Source of the DNA: an uncultured Verrucomicrobiota bacterium | Lineage (GTDB): Bacteria > Verrucomicrobiota > Verrucomicrobiia > Limisphaerales > UBA9464 | DNA: 50,329 nucleotides | Assembly (NCBI GenBank): GCA_903880005.1 | Contig: CAIRNV010000418.1 | Location: 1-50,329, forward strand | Direction: 5' to 3' | Part shown: piece by piece, positions 16,146 through 24,417 of the stretch | Layout of the letters: each line of letters opens with the position of its first letter | How positions within the stretch are numbered: position 1 is the first letter of the stretch | Made by a program: the position numbers and the translations under genes | Notes under the pieces: generated by a model | Databases searched by the model: none | What the model was told of the DNA's origin: nothing | The model's input: the letters and a program-made list of their open reading frames with translations, nothing else

Positions 16146-18758
16146 ATGAGTGTTGAAACAGAAAGGTCCGGTCGTGTTTGTCCCCACTGCGCTACCCCCA
16201 TCCCGGCAGAGGCTCCCGGGCAGCTCTGTGCGCGTTGCCTGCTCCGCGCCGCCGCCACCGAAACCGACGCGATCCCGTCGCAGCAGCGCCCCTCGCCCCC
16301 TTCGATCGCCGAGGTGGCCGCCGCGTTTCCGGGCTTCGAGGTCCTCAGCCTTGCCGGCGTCGGGGGCATGGGATTCGTGTATCGCGTCCGGAACCGGATC
16401 GATGGCCGTGAATCAGCGCTCAAGCTCCTGCCTGCGGCCCTCGCCGGCACGCCGGCCTTCGTCGAGCGCTTCGAGCGCGAGGCCCGGACCCTCGCTCGCC
16501 TCCACCACCCCAACATCGTGGCCGTCCACGGGTTTGGCCGCGCGGCGGGCTTTTGCTACCTGCTCATGGAGTTCATCGACGGCGCCAACCTCCGGCAGGC
16601 CATGCGTTCATCGCGGTTCAACCCCGCCGAGACCCTCGCGCTCGTCCCCCAGCTCTGCGACGCCCTCCAATACGCCCATTCGCAGGACGTCCTGCATCGC
16701 GACATCAAGCCCGAGAACATCCTGCTCGATCCCCGCGGCATCCCGAAGATCGCTGACTTTGGCATCGCCAAGCTGCTGGGCGATCGCGCGTCGCTCGACC
16801 ACCTCACGCTCACCCAGACGGGCCAACGCGTCGGGACGCCCCACTACATGGCCCCGGAGCAAATCGAGCGGCCGGACTCCGTCGATCACCGCGCGGACAT
16901 CTACTCGCTCGGCGTGGTGCTCTACGAGTTGCTCACGGGCGAGCTGCCGCTTGGGCGTTTCCCCGCGCCGTCGCTGAAGGCCGCGCTGGATGCGCGCATC
17001 GACGACATCGTGTTCCGTGCGCTCAGCAAGGAACGCGAGCTCCGGCAACAGTCCGCCAGCCAGGTGCGCCATGAGGTCGAGTCTCTCGAATCGACGCCGC
17101 CCACGCCTCCGCCCGCGTCGCCATCGCGCACCTCGGCTTGCTGCGTCACCACGCCCGCCCATCTCCAATCCTGGAAGGGACACTTCCATGCGTTCCCCCA
17201 TCACGGCAGCCTGCGGCTGGAAGCGGGCCAGTTGGTCTTCGCCAGCCCGAATCAATGCTGGACCGTCACGCTGGACCGCATCACCGGGCTTTCCCTCGGG
17301 CAGCTTCCATGGTTTGTGAACCCTGGAATCGAGTACGTCGCCGTGCGCTTCGTCATGGCCGGGAACGAGCAATGCCTCCTGCTGACACCTCACGAATCCA
17401 ACCGGGGTCTCGCGCAAGCCCGGGGGCTCGCAAAGGAATGGGAAACCGCCATACGGGACGCGGTCGCGGCCGCCGGCCTCCCGGAGGTCCCGGCCATCGA
17501 CCGGGCCCGGCTCGGCGAGGGCCCGCGCCAAAGGCTTCGCACCCTCGCACTCGCACTCGTGTTCCCGGCCATCGGTGTGACGGCCGTCGCGTATGCCAAC
17601 CACCGCGCCACCGCAGACATCCCCGGGGGCGAACTCCAGTCCATGGCCATCATCATCGCGAGTGGCCTGGTCGGTTTCGTCCTCCTCATGCTGCTCGTGG
17701 GGCTGCTGGTGAAGGTCCTCCATTACTTCCGCTCCAGATCCAAAGGACAGCGCCGCGTGCTTCGCTCCATCCTGGTCTGGAACGTCCTGCCCCTCATTCT
17801 CGCGCTGCTTCCCTACCTCTTCTTCAAGTCCAAGCCGATGGCCAGTCCACACGACCCTGAGGTGTCGGCGGGCACCCAGCTCCGGCTGTTGTTCCGCTTG
17901 ATCAACACCGCCTCCAATCGGGTGGGCGTCCTCCCCCCCAGCCTCCAGGCGTTCGGAGAGACCGCCATCGACCCAGGCTCCGGCGTAATCTTTTCCTACA
18001 CCGGGCATGAGGCCGAGCCTTCGTCGCAGGTCCTCGCCTTTTCCGAGCCCTTTCGAGGCACCGACCTGCGCGCGGTCCTGTTCCGTGACGGCTCCGTCCA
18101 GCACCTCCATGACGGGGCGTTCTGGCAGGTTTACCGCGGTGACCCCATCACCGAGGTGGGCCGCACGCTGCCGCCCGATGCATTCGCCGCCGAGATCGAC
18201 CGCGTGCTGGCGCAGGGGCGCACCGTTGCCCGGCAAGGGAATCCCCCGGCGCTCCTCGTGCTTCCCGTCTCGATGGCCGAGGTCTTTTGGATGGCCGCCC
18301 ACGAGGCCAGCGCGGAGGGCAAGCCGCACATGGCCTTGCAGATCATGGATGCCGTCGGTTGGGATGACGCCGGCATGGCCCTGGGCGGCGGGGGCCCCTT
18401 CGAGGTGGAGTTCGCATTCGCCGGACATCGTTACCGGATGTCGCGGGCAGGGGTCATTGGGGTGCGCATCATGCTCGCCGCCCATGCCGGGGACGTCGCC
18501 CGGCTGCAACGAGCGCAATCGCTCCTCCGCAACGAGGCCGAACCCGATCCACGGGAAGACCGGGTCCTCCGATTGTTCGAGCGATCCCGGCCCGGCGATG
18601 CGCCGGACGCCGCCGAGATCTTCGAGGTCAGGCTGGGGGAATTGCTCCGCGCCGTGCCCTCGCAACAGGTGCGGGCCCATGTCCTCCGCCGAATCCCTGG
18701 CAACCCGACCGCCAACGCGTCGAGCGAGACGTTTTTGCCGTGGACGCCCCGGCTGTGA
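16146..18758 (+). CDS. Transmembrane Ser/Thr protein kinase (PknB type) with N-terminal zinc ribbon
   Basis: This 870-residue protein begins with a CPHC...CARC zinc ribbon (Cys 12, 15, 28, 31). A complete Hanks-type kinase domain follows at about 65-320: glycine loop GVGGMGFV at 71-78, Lys93, Glu112, HRD at 184-186, Asn191, DFG at 204-206. It should be active. A region of about 130 residues of unclear fold comes next (about 340-460), then three hydrophobic segments near 465-482, 499-525 and 541-560, and a C-terminal domain of about 300 residues that I do not recognise. The sigma-factor gene starts 5 bp after its stop. In this phylum such kinases are often encoded with ECF sigma factors, suggesting signalling through phosphorylation. 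Confidence 0.95.
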   Translation: MSVETERSGRVCPHCATPIPAEAPGQLCARCLLRAAATETDAIPSQQRPSPPSIAEVAAAFPGFEVLSLAGVGGMGFVYRVRNRIDGRESALKLLPAALAGTPAFVERFEREARTLARLHHPNIVAVHGFGRAAGFCYLLMEFIDGANLRQAMRSSRFNPAETLALVPQLCDALQYAHSQDVLHRDIKPENILLDPRGIPKIADFGIAKLLGDRASLDHLTLTQTGQRVGTPHYMAPEQIERPDSVDHRADIYSLGVVLYELLTGELPLGRFPAPSLKAALDARIDDIVFRALSKERELRQQSASQVRHEVESLESTPPTPPPASPSRTSACCVTTPAHLQSWKGHFHAFPHHGSLRLEAGQLVFASPNQCWTVTLDRITGLSLGQLPWFVNPGIEYVAVRFVMAGNEQCLLLTPHESNRGLAQARGLAKEWETAIRDAVAAAGLPEVPAIDRARLGEGPRQRLRTLALALVFPAIGVTAVAYANHRATADIPGGELQSMAIIIASGLVGFVLLMLLVGLLVKVLHYFRSRSKGQRRVLRSILVWNVLPLILALLPYLFFKSKPMASPHDPEVSAGTQLRLLFRLINTASNRVGVLPPSLQAFGETAIDPGSGVIFSYTGHEAEPSSQVLAFSEPFRGTDLRAVLFRDGSVQHLHDGAFWQVYRGDPITEVGRTLPPDAFAAEIDRVLAQGRTVARQGNPPALLVLPVSMAEVFWMAAHEASAEGKPHMALQIMDAVGWDDAGMALGGGGPFEVEFAFAGHRYRMSRAGVIGVRIMLAAHAGDVARLQRAQSLLRNEAEPDPREDRVLRLFERSRPGDAPDAAEIFEVRLGELLRAVPSQQVRAHVLRRIPGNPTANASSETFLPWTPRL

Positions 18759-18763
18759 GACCC

Positions 18764-19516
18764 ATGCAACCCGACGCACCCAGCCCCTACTTCGCACCCA
18801 CCCGCTGGTCCCTGGTCCTCCGGGCGCGCGGGCCGTCACCGGAGGCACGAACCGCACTCTCCGACCTTTGCGGCGCCTACTGGAACCCCGTGTTCCGACA
18901 CCTCAAGTCCCAGGGCACGGACGACGACACCGCCCGCGAGTGGACGCAGGCGTTCTTCACCCACGTCCTGTCCGGCGACCGCATCGCGCAGGCTGATCCC
19001 GAACGCGGGAGGTTTCCCTCCTATCTTCTGGTGGCGCTGCGGCGCTTCCTGAAGGACCGGCGCCTCGCCGAGACGCGGATGCGGCGTGGCGGTGGAATCG
19101 CCCATGAACCGATCGAGCCGGGGACGCCCAACGAGCCCGCGTTTCCGGACACAGGCTCCGATACCGCGCGCTTCGACCACGATTGGGCGCTCACGGTCAT
19201 TGCGCGCAGCCTGGACGCCGTCGCCGCCGACTACGCCGCTTCGGGGCGTTCCAGCGTGTTCGACCACCTCAAGCCATGGCTCGAAGGCCATGCCGGGAAC
19301 CCCACCTCCGCCGCGCAAGCCCTGGGACTCTCTGAAGGAGCCCTCAAGGTGGCCATCCATCGACTTCGACGCCGCTTCCGCGAGGCGGTGCTGCTCGAAA
19401 TCCGTCACACCTTGCCCGAAAACGAAGACCCGGCCGCCGAACTCCAGTACCTGATCGAGGTCCTCTCCTCCGCCGGCACCGCGCCGTCCCACACGGGACC
19501 GGCCTCCGATCGATGA
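18764..19516 (+). CDS. RNA polymerase sigma factor, ECF-like, kinase-associated
   Basis: This protein of about 250 residues has an N-terminal sigma region 2-like part, with TRWSLVLRARGPSPEA, LCGAYWNPVFRHLKSQG and GRFPSYLLVALRRFLKDR. The C-terminal region 4 helix-turn-helix is TSAAQALGLSEGALKVAIHR. This build is typical of the planctomycete/verrucomicrobial ECF groups linked to Ser/Thr kinases. I use ATG 18764, 5 bp behind the kinase stop; GTG codons at 18755 (4-base overlap) and 18740 are possible. The close junction suggests translational coupling. No anti-sigma factor gene is adjacent, so control by the kinase is the likely model. The C-terminal extension of about 25 residues after region 4 is short. 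Confidence 0.9.
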   Translation: MQPDAPSPYFAPTRWSLVLRARGPSPEARTALSDLCGAYWNPVFRHLKSQGTDDDTAREWTQAFFTHVLSGDRIAQADPERGRFPSYLLVALRRFLKDRRLAETRMRRGGGIAHEPIEPGTPNEPAFPDTGSDTARFDHDWALTVIARSLDAVAADYAASGRSSVFDHLKPWLEGHAGNPTSAAQALGLSEGALKVAIHRLRRRFREAVLLEIRHTLPENEDPAAELQYLIEVLSSAGTAPSHTGPASDR

Positions 19517-19560
19517 CGTCCCACCGGCGGGGCGCACGGCACGGCATGCCCCATCCCCGT

Positions 19561-19710
19561 GCATCCCGAAGTTGTCGGCGGGATCTGGGACGGGCAGCGG
19601 AGAGCTGACCGGTCCCGCCGGCAAGAGCATCCAGTGGCGGCCGGGGACGGCCGCGCTCCCAGGGATGAGCGCCCACGACGCCTTCGAGATCACCAACAAC
19701 TTCGGGATGC
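19561..19710. repeat. Family B inverted-repeat element, copy B1 (150 bp)
   Basis: The element is exactly 150 bp and is bounded by perfect 15-bp inverted repeats, GCATCCCGAAGTTGT on the left and its complement ACAACTTCGGGATGC on the right. Inside is a GCGGCC/GGCCGC hairpin. Its reverse complement aligns along its whole length with 23384-23533. It lies between the sigma-factor and RidA genes and may block readthrough between them. No protein is encoded. Confidence 0.92.
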
Positions 19711-19779
19711 AACGGCCCCATCCTTCCCCCAAACGCAGGCTCGCGTCGGGCGCGTCCGCCACGGCATGCTGATGGCCTC

Positions 19780-20241
19780 ATGAGCGCTGAATCACGTCTT
19801 GCCGAGCTGAAGCTCGTCCTGCCGCCCGCCCCCAAGCCCGTGGCGGTGTACAAGCCCCTCGTCGTCTTCAACAACGCCGCCTACGTCTCCGGCCACGGCC
19901 CCGTCTGCACGGACGGCTCCCTGATCCGGGGCGTCGTGGGCCGCGAACTCGACCTCGCCGCCGGACATGCCGCCGCACGCCAGGTCGGCCTCGCCATCTT
20001 GTCCACCCTGCGCAGCCATCTCGGCTCCCTCGACCGCGTCCGCCGCGTCGTGAAGATCCTCGGCATGGTCAACACGGCCCCCGACTTCTACGACCATCCC
20101 AAGGTGATCAACGGTTGCTCCGAGTTGTTCGCCGAGATCTGGGGGCCCGAGCATGGCATCGGGGCGCGTTCCGCCGTCGGCATGGGCCCGCTCCCGGGCA
20201 ACATCGCCGTCGAGATCGAGGTGATCTTCGAGCTTGCCTAG
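19780..20241 (+). CDS. RidA (YjgF/YER057c/UK114) family protein
   Basis: This 153-residue protein belongs to the Rid family. RidA itself is a deaminase that hydrolyses reactive enamine/imine intermediates released by PLP enzymes. Family blocks include VVFNNAAYVSGHGPV and, near the C-terminus, GARSAVGMGPLPGNIAVEIE, where the arginine matches the residue that holds the substrate carboxylate in active RidA proteins. The protein is longer than classic RidA (about 130 residues) and fits the YjgF-like subgroup of about 150. It lies 15 bp upstream of a D-serine dehydratase-like gene, giving a clear functional reason for the pairing: the dehydratase would make 2-aminoacrylate. Activity has to be taken from the family. 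Confidence 0.93.
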   Translation: MSAESRLAELKLVLPPAPKPVAVYKPLVVFNNAAYVSGHGPVCTDGSLIRGVVGRELDLAAGHAAARQVGLAILSTLRSHLGSLDRVRRVVKILGMVNTAPDFYDHPKVINGCSELFAEIWGPEHGIGARSAVGMGPLPGNIAVEIEVIFELA

Positions 20242-20256
20242 GCTCCCACGCGCGCC

Positions 20257-21375
20257 ATGCCCGTGACCCTTCCTTGGGACGCCCTCCGCAACGCGGGCGA
20301 CCTGCCCTCGCCCGCCCTCCTGATCGACGATGCCCGGCTTGAGTCCAACCTCGCCGCCATGGTGCGCGTGGCCGGGGACGTCCGTCGGCTAAGGCCCCAC
20401 CTCAAGACGCACAAGCTGCGCCCACTGGTCCGGCGCCAAGCCCAGCTCGGCATCACCAAGGCCAAGGTCGCCACCGTCGCCGAGGCCGAGATGGCCGCCG
20501 CCGCCGGAGCCCGCGACATCCTCCTCGCCCTCCAACCCGTGGGGCCCGCCGCCACCCGCCTCGCCCGCCTCGCCCATCACTTTCGCGACACCGTGTTCTC
20601 CGCCGTGTTCGACGCGCCGGAGCCCCTGCGCGCCATGGCTGCGGCCGTGGCGGAGACCGGCGCGCCCGCCGTCGGCGCATGGATCGACCTCGACATCGGC
20701 CAGCACCGGACCGGCATCGCCCCGGGCGCGGGCGCCGTGGACCTGGCCTGCGAGATCCTGCGCCACCCGGGCCTTTCGTGGCGTGGGTTGCATGCCTACG
20801 ACGGCCACCTCGGCATCACGGACGTCGCCGAGCGCACGCGCGCCTGCGACGAGGCCTTCGCGGGCGTCGAGGCGCTCGCCCGGCAACTGAAGGAGCGAGC
20901 CATCGCCGTCCCGGCCATCGTCGCCGGCGGATCGCCCACCTTCGCCATCCATGCGCGCCGTCCCGATGTCGAGCTCAGCCCCGGCACCACGGTGTTCTGG
21001 GACGCCGGGTACGGGACCAAGCTGCCGGACCTCCCCTTCGCCCCGGCCGTCGTGCTGCTGGCCCGCGTGGTGAGCCGGCCCGGCCCCGACCTGGTCTGCC
21101 TTGATCTTGGCCACAAGGCCGTCGCCGCGGAGATGCCGCAGCCACGCGTCGTGTTCCCGGCCCTTCCCGACGCCGTGCCGGTTTCCCACAGCGAGGAACA
21201 CCTCGTTCTCCGGACGTCGCACGCCGCCAGCCTGCCGCCCGGGGTGGAGCTGTACGGCATCCCGTGGCACGTGTGCCCCACCGTTGCCCTGCACCAGGAG
21301 GCATGGCTCGTCCGCGACGGCCGCGCCGTCGAAGCCTGGCCCATCGAGGCCCGCGCCCGCCGCCTCTCCATGTGA
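20257..21375 (+). CDS. Fold-type III PLP enzyme, D-serine dehydratase/D-threonine aldolase family
   Basis: This 372-residue protein has the alanine-racemase-like barrel and metal-binding C-terminal domain of the DSD1/D-threonine aldolase family. The PLP lysine is in RPHLKTHK (Lys50). The C-terminal motif WHVCPTVALH has His338 and Cys340; a His-x-Cys pair binds zinc in eukaryote-type D-serine dehydratase, whereas D-threonine aldolase has His-x-Asp. I therefore favour D-serine dehydratase (D-serine to pyruvate and ammonia) over the aldolase, without certainty. The gene begins 15 bp behind the RidA gene, which would clear the enamine product. Codon use is like its neighbours. Confidence 0.9.
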   Translation: MPVTLPWDALRNAGDLPSPALLIDDARLESNLAAMVRVAGDVRRLRPHLKTHKLRPLVRRQAQLGITKAKVATVAEAEMAAAAGARDILLALQPVGPAATRLARLAHHFRDTVFSAVFDAPEPLRAMAAAVAETGAPAVGAWIDLDIGQHRTGIAPGAGAVDLACEILRHPGLSWRGLHAYDGHLGITDVAERTRACDEAFAGVEALARQLKERAIAVPAIVAGGSPTFAIHARRPDVELSPGTTVFWDAGYGTKLPDLPFAPAVVLLARVVSRPGPDLVCLDLGHKAVAAEMPQPRVVFPALPDAVPVSHSEEHLVLRTSHAASLPPGVELYGIPWHVCPTVALHQEAWLVRDGRAVEAWPIEARARRLSM

Positions 21376-21376
21376 G

Positions 21377-21411
21377 GTGTCAGGCGTCAGGTGTCAGATG
21401 TCAGAGATCAG
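21377..21411. repeat. Short 7-bp tandem repeat
   Basis: TCAG recurs every 7 bases at 21380, 21387, 21394, 21401 and 21408, giving five imperfect units of NNGTCAG. It starts two bases after the stop codon of the PLP-enzyme gene. It could be a simple-sequence tract; no function is apparent. Confidence 0.7.
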
Positions 21412-21492
21412 GCGTGAATAGCGCATCGTAAAACGTCCAGGCCGTCCCTCATTCTCCACCGCCCACCGCCCCCTGCACCGCGTTCGCCACCC

Positions 21493-23352
21493 ATGATCAC
21501 CGCCCGCGACATCGTCCTGCGTCACAACACCCGCACGTTGCTGGACCACGCCTCCATGGGGTTGCTGGCGGGCGAACGCGTGGGGTTGGTGGGCCGCAAT
21601 GGATCGGGCAAGTCCACGTTCCTGCGCATCCTCATGGGCGAGCTGCCACCGGACGGCGGCGAGGTCATTCGCCAGCGGGACCTGGTGATGGGCTACCTGC
21701 CGCAGGAGTTCGCCCTGGACGAAGGCCTCGACGTCCAGTCCAACGTCCGCATGGGGGCGCGCCACGTGCTCGCCTTGCTGGATGAGTTTGAGCGCCTCCC
21801 CGGCGACTCGCCCCGGCACGCCACCTTGGAGGAGCGCATCCGACACTTCGACGGCTGGGGGCTTGAGCACCGCATTAAGTCGGCCCTGACGGAGCTGGGT
21901 TGCCCGCCGGCGGACGCCCCGGTGGCCCGCCTCTCGGGCGGCGAGAAGCGCCGCGTCGCCCTCGCCCGCGCCATCGTGTCGCGCCCGGACGTGCTCGTGC
22001 TGGACGAGCCCACGAACCACCTCGACACCGGCAGCATCGAATGGCTCGTGGGCTACCTCCGCGACTACCCCGGGGCCCTGCTGGTCGTCACCCACGACCG
22101 ACACTTCCTCGACGAGGTGACCAATGGGATCGTCGAGCTGCGCAACGGCATCTTCGAGCGATACGAGGGCAACTACACCGAGTACCTCGTCGCCCGGGCG
22201 GACAAGCTCGCGGCCGAGGAACTCTCCGAGCACAAGCGCCAGATGTTCCTGCGGCGCGAGATCGAATGGGTCCGGCGACGTCCCAAGGCCCAGACCAGCA
22301 AGTCCCGCGCGAGGCTCGACCGCTTCCATGAGGCGGATTCCAAGGCTCCCCCGCCCTCCGAGGGCGAGATGGACCTGGTCATCCCGCCCCCGCCTCAACT
22401 GGGCAACCGGATCGTGGACCTTGCGGACGTCGGGCTCGTCCTCGGCGGCCGTCGCCTCTTCTCCCACATCTCCCTCTCGTTCGCGCCGGGCACGCGCGTC
22501 GGCGTCACCGGCCGCAACGGCATGGGCAAGACCTCCTTGCTCCGCGTCCTCCTCGGCTCCCTCCCGCCCACGGAGGGCGAGGTCCGCGTGGGACCGCTGA
22601 CGCGCTTCAATTACGTGGACCAAGGACGCCTCCAGCTCGACGACAGCCGCACGCTGCTGGATGCGGTGGGTGACGGGCCCGACTGGGTGCAATGGGGCGA
22701 GGAGCGGCTGTCCCTGCGCGCCTACCTGCGTCGGTTCCTGTTTCCCGAGGACCGTATGAGCACGCAGGTGCGGCTGCTGAGCGGCGGGGAGCGAAGCCGC
22801 CTGCTGCTGGCCCGCATCCTCAAGAACGGGGGCAACTTCCTGGTCCTGGACGAACCCACGAACGACCTCGACCTGCCCACGCTGCGCGTCCTTGAGGAGG
22901 CGCTGATGGGATTCCCGGGGTGCGTCGTCGTCGTCAGCCACGACCGATACTTCCTGGACCGGGTCTGCACCCACACCATCGCCTTCGAGGGCGACGGCCG
23001 CGTCGAGGTCGTCGTGGGCAACCCCACGTACCATCTCGAGAAGCAACGACGCGCAGCAGCCGCCGTCGGCGCGGCCTCCCAAGGGTCGGCCGCCACGGCC
23101 GCCGCCGCCCCGGCCGCACCCACGCGCAAGCGCAAGCTGTCGTACAACGAGCAACGCGAACTGGCTGGGATCGAGGAGGTCATCCTCGCCGCCGAGGCCA
23201 AGGTCGCCGACATGGACGCCTCCCTGGCGTCCCCCGACTTCCAGAAGTCCTTCGGCCCCCGCATCCCCGATTTCCTCGCGTCCCACGAGGCCGCCAAGGC
23301 CGACGTGGCCCGGCTGTACGCGCGGTGGGAGGAGTTGTCGGCCCGGGCTTGA
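21493..23352 (+). CDS. uup: ABC-F family ATPase, Uup type
   Basis: This 619-residue cytoplasmic protein has two ABC ATPase domains and no membrane segment, the layout of ABC-F proteins that act on ribosomes. Domain 1 has Walker A GRNGSGKST, signature LSGGEKRRVALARAI and Walker B VLVLDEPTNHLD. Domain 2 has GRNGMGKTS, LSGGERSRLLLARIL and LVLDEPTNDLDLPT. The linker between them (about 225-290) is the P-site tRNA-interaction motif region. The C-terminus KLSYNEQRELAGIEE and the following coiled coil with SPDFQKS are characteristic of Uup, whose C-terminal domain binds nucleic acid. All catalytic motifs are intact. I start at ATG 21493 because MITARDIVLRH is the normal first strand. Confidence 0.95.
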   Translation: MITARDIVLRHNTRTLLDHASMGLLAGERVGLVGRNGSGKSTFLRILMGELPPDGGEVIRQRDLVMGYLPQEFALDEGLDVQSNVRMGARHVLALLDEFERLPGDSPRHATLEERIRHFDGWGLEHRIKSALTELGCPPADAPVARLSGGEKRRVALARAIVSRPDVLVLDEPTNHLDTGSIEWLVGYLRDYPGALLVVTHDRHFLDEVTNGIVELRNGIFERYEGNYTEYLVARADKLAAEELSEHKRQMFLRREIEWVRRRPKAQTSKSRARLDRFHEADSKAPPPSEGEMDLVIPPPPQLGNRIVDLADVGLVLGGRRLFSHISLSFAPGTRVGVTGRNGMGKTSLLRVLLGSLPPTEGEVRVGPLTRFNYVDQGRLQLDDSRTLLDAVGDGPDWVQWGEERLSLRAYLRRFLFPEDRMSTQVRLLSGGERSRLLLARILKNGGNFLVLDEPTNDLDLPTLRVLEEALMGFPGCVVVVSHDRYFLDRVCTHTIAFEGDGRVEVVVGNPTYHLEKQRRAAAAVGAASQGSAATAAAAPAAPTRKRKLSYNEQRELAGIEEVILAAEAKVADMDASLASPDFQKSFGPRIPDFLASHEAAKADVARLYARWEELSARA

Positions 23353-23383
23353 GGCGAATAGCGGACTGAAGCGGCGGGCCCGT

Positions 23384-23533
23384 GCATCCCGAAGTTGTGG
23401 GTGGTCCCGAAGACGTCGTGTGCGCTCAGCCCTGGGAGCGCGGCCGTCCCCGGCCGCCACTCCATGCTCCCGCCCTGCGGGACCGGTCAGATCCCCGCTG
23501 CCCGCTCAGATGCCACCCACAACTTCGGGCTGC
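23384..23533. repeat. Family B inverted-repeat element, copy B2 (150 bp)
   Basis: This 150-bp element is inverted relative to B1. The ends are GCATCCCGAAGTTGTGGGTG and the complement of GCAGCCCGAAGTTGTGGGTG, which differ at one base. The interior keeps the CTGGGAGCGCGGCCGTCCCC block, which folds on itself through GCGGCC/GGCCGC. It fills most of the 249-bp gap between the ABC-F gene and proC. Confidence 0.92.
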
Positions 23534-23601
23534 ACCGGCGGCGGGCCGGCCCGGGATTTCCCAGTCGCGGCGCGGGCGTGGGTTCTGGTAGGAAGGCGGG
23601 G

Positions 23602-24399
23602 ATGGAAACACTTGGCTTCCTGGGTGCGGGCAAGATGGCGACCGCCATGGCGCGGGGCTTCGTGGCTTCGGGCACGATTGCGGCGACGGGCGTGGTGGCG
23701 AGCGACCCGGTTCTGGCGGCGCGCGATGCCTTCGCCCGGGAGACGGGGGGACGCGTGGTCGGGACGAACGCCGAGGTGGCGGCCGCAGCCCGCGTGGTTT
23801 TCGTGGCCGTCAAGCCGGACCAGTTGGTGGACGTGCTCGGCGGGCTCGCGGGCAGCCTGGGGCCGGGACACCTGGTGGTCTCGATCGCGGCGGGCGTCCC
23901 GTTGTCGCGGATTGAGGCGGCATCGCATGGCGCACGATGCATCCGCGTGATGCCCAACACGCCGGCTTTGGTGGGTTCCAGCGCCTCGGCCTTCGCCGTC
24001 GGAGGCACCGCGACCCGCGAGGACGCGGCCTTGGTGCAGTCGTTGTTGTCCGCCGTGGGGATCGCGATGGAGGTGAAGGAGAAGCTGCTGGATGCCGTGA
24101 CCGGCCTGAGCGGGTCAGGCCCGGCGTACGGGTTCATGATGATCGAGGCGCTGGCGGACGGCGGGGTTGCGGCGGGGCTGCCCCGGGACGTGGCGCAGCG
24201 CCTCGCGGCGCAGACGTTGCTGGGTGCGGCGCGCATGGTCCTCGAGACGGGTCAACACCCGGGCGCGTTGAAGGACGCCGTGTGCAGCCCGGGCGGCACC
24301 ACCATCGAGGCGGTGCACGAGCTGGAGAAATCCGGGCTCCGCGCGGCGCTCATCGGGGCGGTGCGCGCGGCGTCGGACAAGGCACGTCGGCTGGCCTGA
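23602..24399 (+). CDS. proC: Pyrroline-5-carboxylate reductase
   Basis: This 265-residue cytoplasmic enzyme catalyses the last step of proline synthesis, reduction of pyrroline-5-carboxylate with NAD(P)H. The dinucleotide fold begins at GFLGAGKMATAMARG, VMPNTPALVGSS follows in the middle, and the C-terminal block GLSGSGPAYGFMMIEALADG and signature VCSPGGTTIEAVHELE are intact. Length is normal. The start at 23602 has AGGAAGG about 5 bases upstream and gives the standard N-terminus. A permease gene follows after 18 bp, with its own AGGAGG, and a CPBP protease gene after that, so the three may be one operon. Confidence 0.97.
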   Translation: METLGFLGAGKMATAMARGFVASGTIAATGVVASDPVLAARDAFARETGGRVVGTNAEVAAAARVVFVAVKPDQLVDVLGGLAGSLGPGHLVVSIAAGVPLSRIEAASHGARCIRVMPNTPALVGSSASAFAVGGTATREDAALVQSLLSAVGIAMEVKEKLLDAVTGLSGSGPAYGFMMIEALADGGVAAGLPRDVAQRLAAQTLLGAARMVLETGQHPGALKDAVCSPGGTTIEAVHELEKSGLRAALIGAVRAASDKARRLA

Positions 24400-24417
24400 G
24401 GCCGCCAGGAGGACACC

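Noticed and set aside
21377-21411. Regulatory repeat such as an operator array
   Set aside because: Five imperfect 7-bp units directly after a stop codon look like a simple tandem tract; there is no dyad symmetry.
21394-23460. Open frame of about 688 codons opposite the Uup gene
   Set aside because: Antisense to an ABC-F gene with all motifs intact, and it extends into the family B element.
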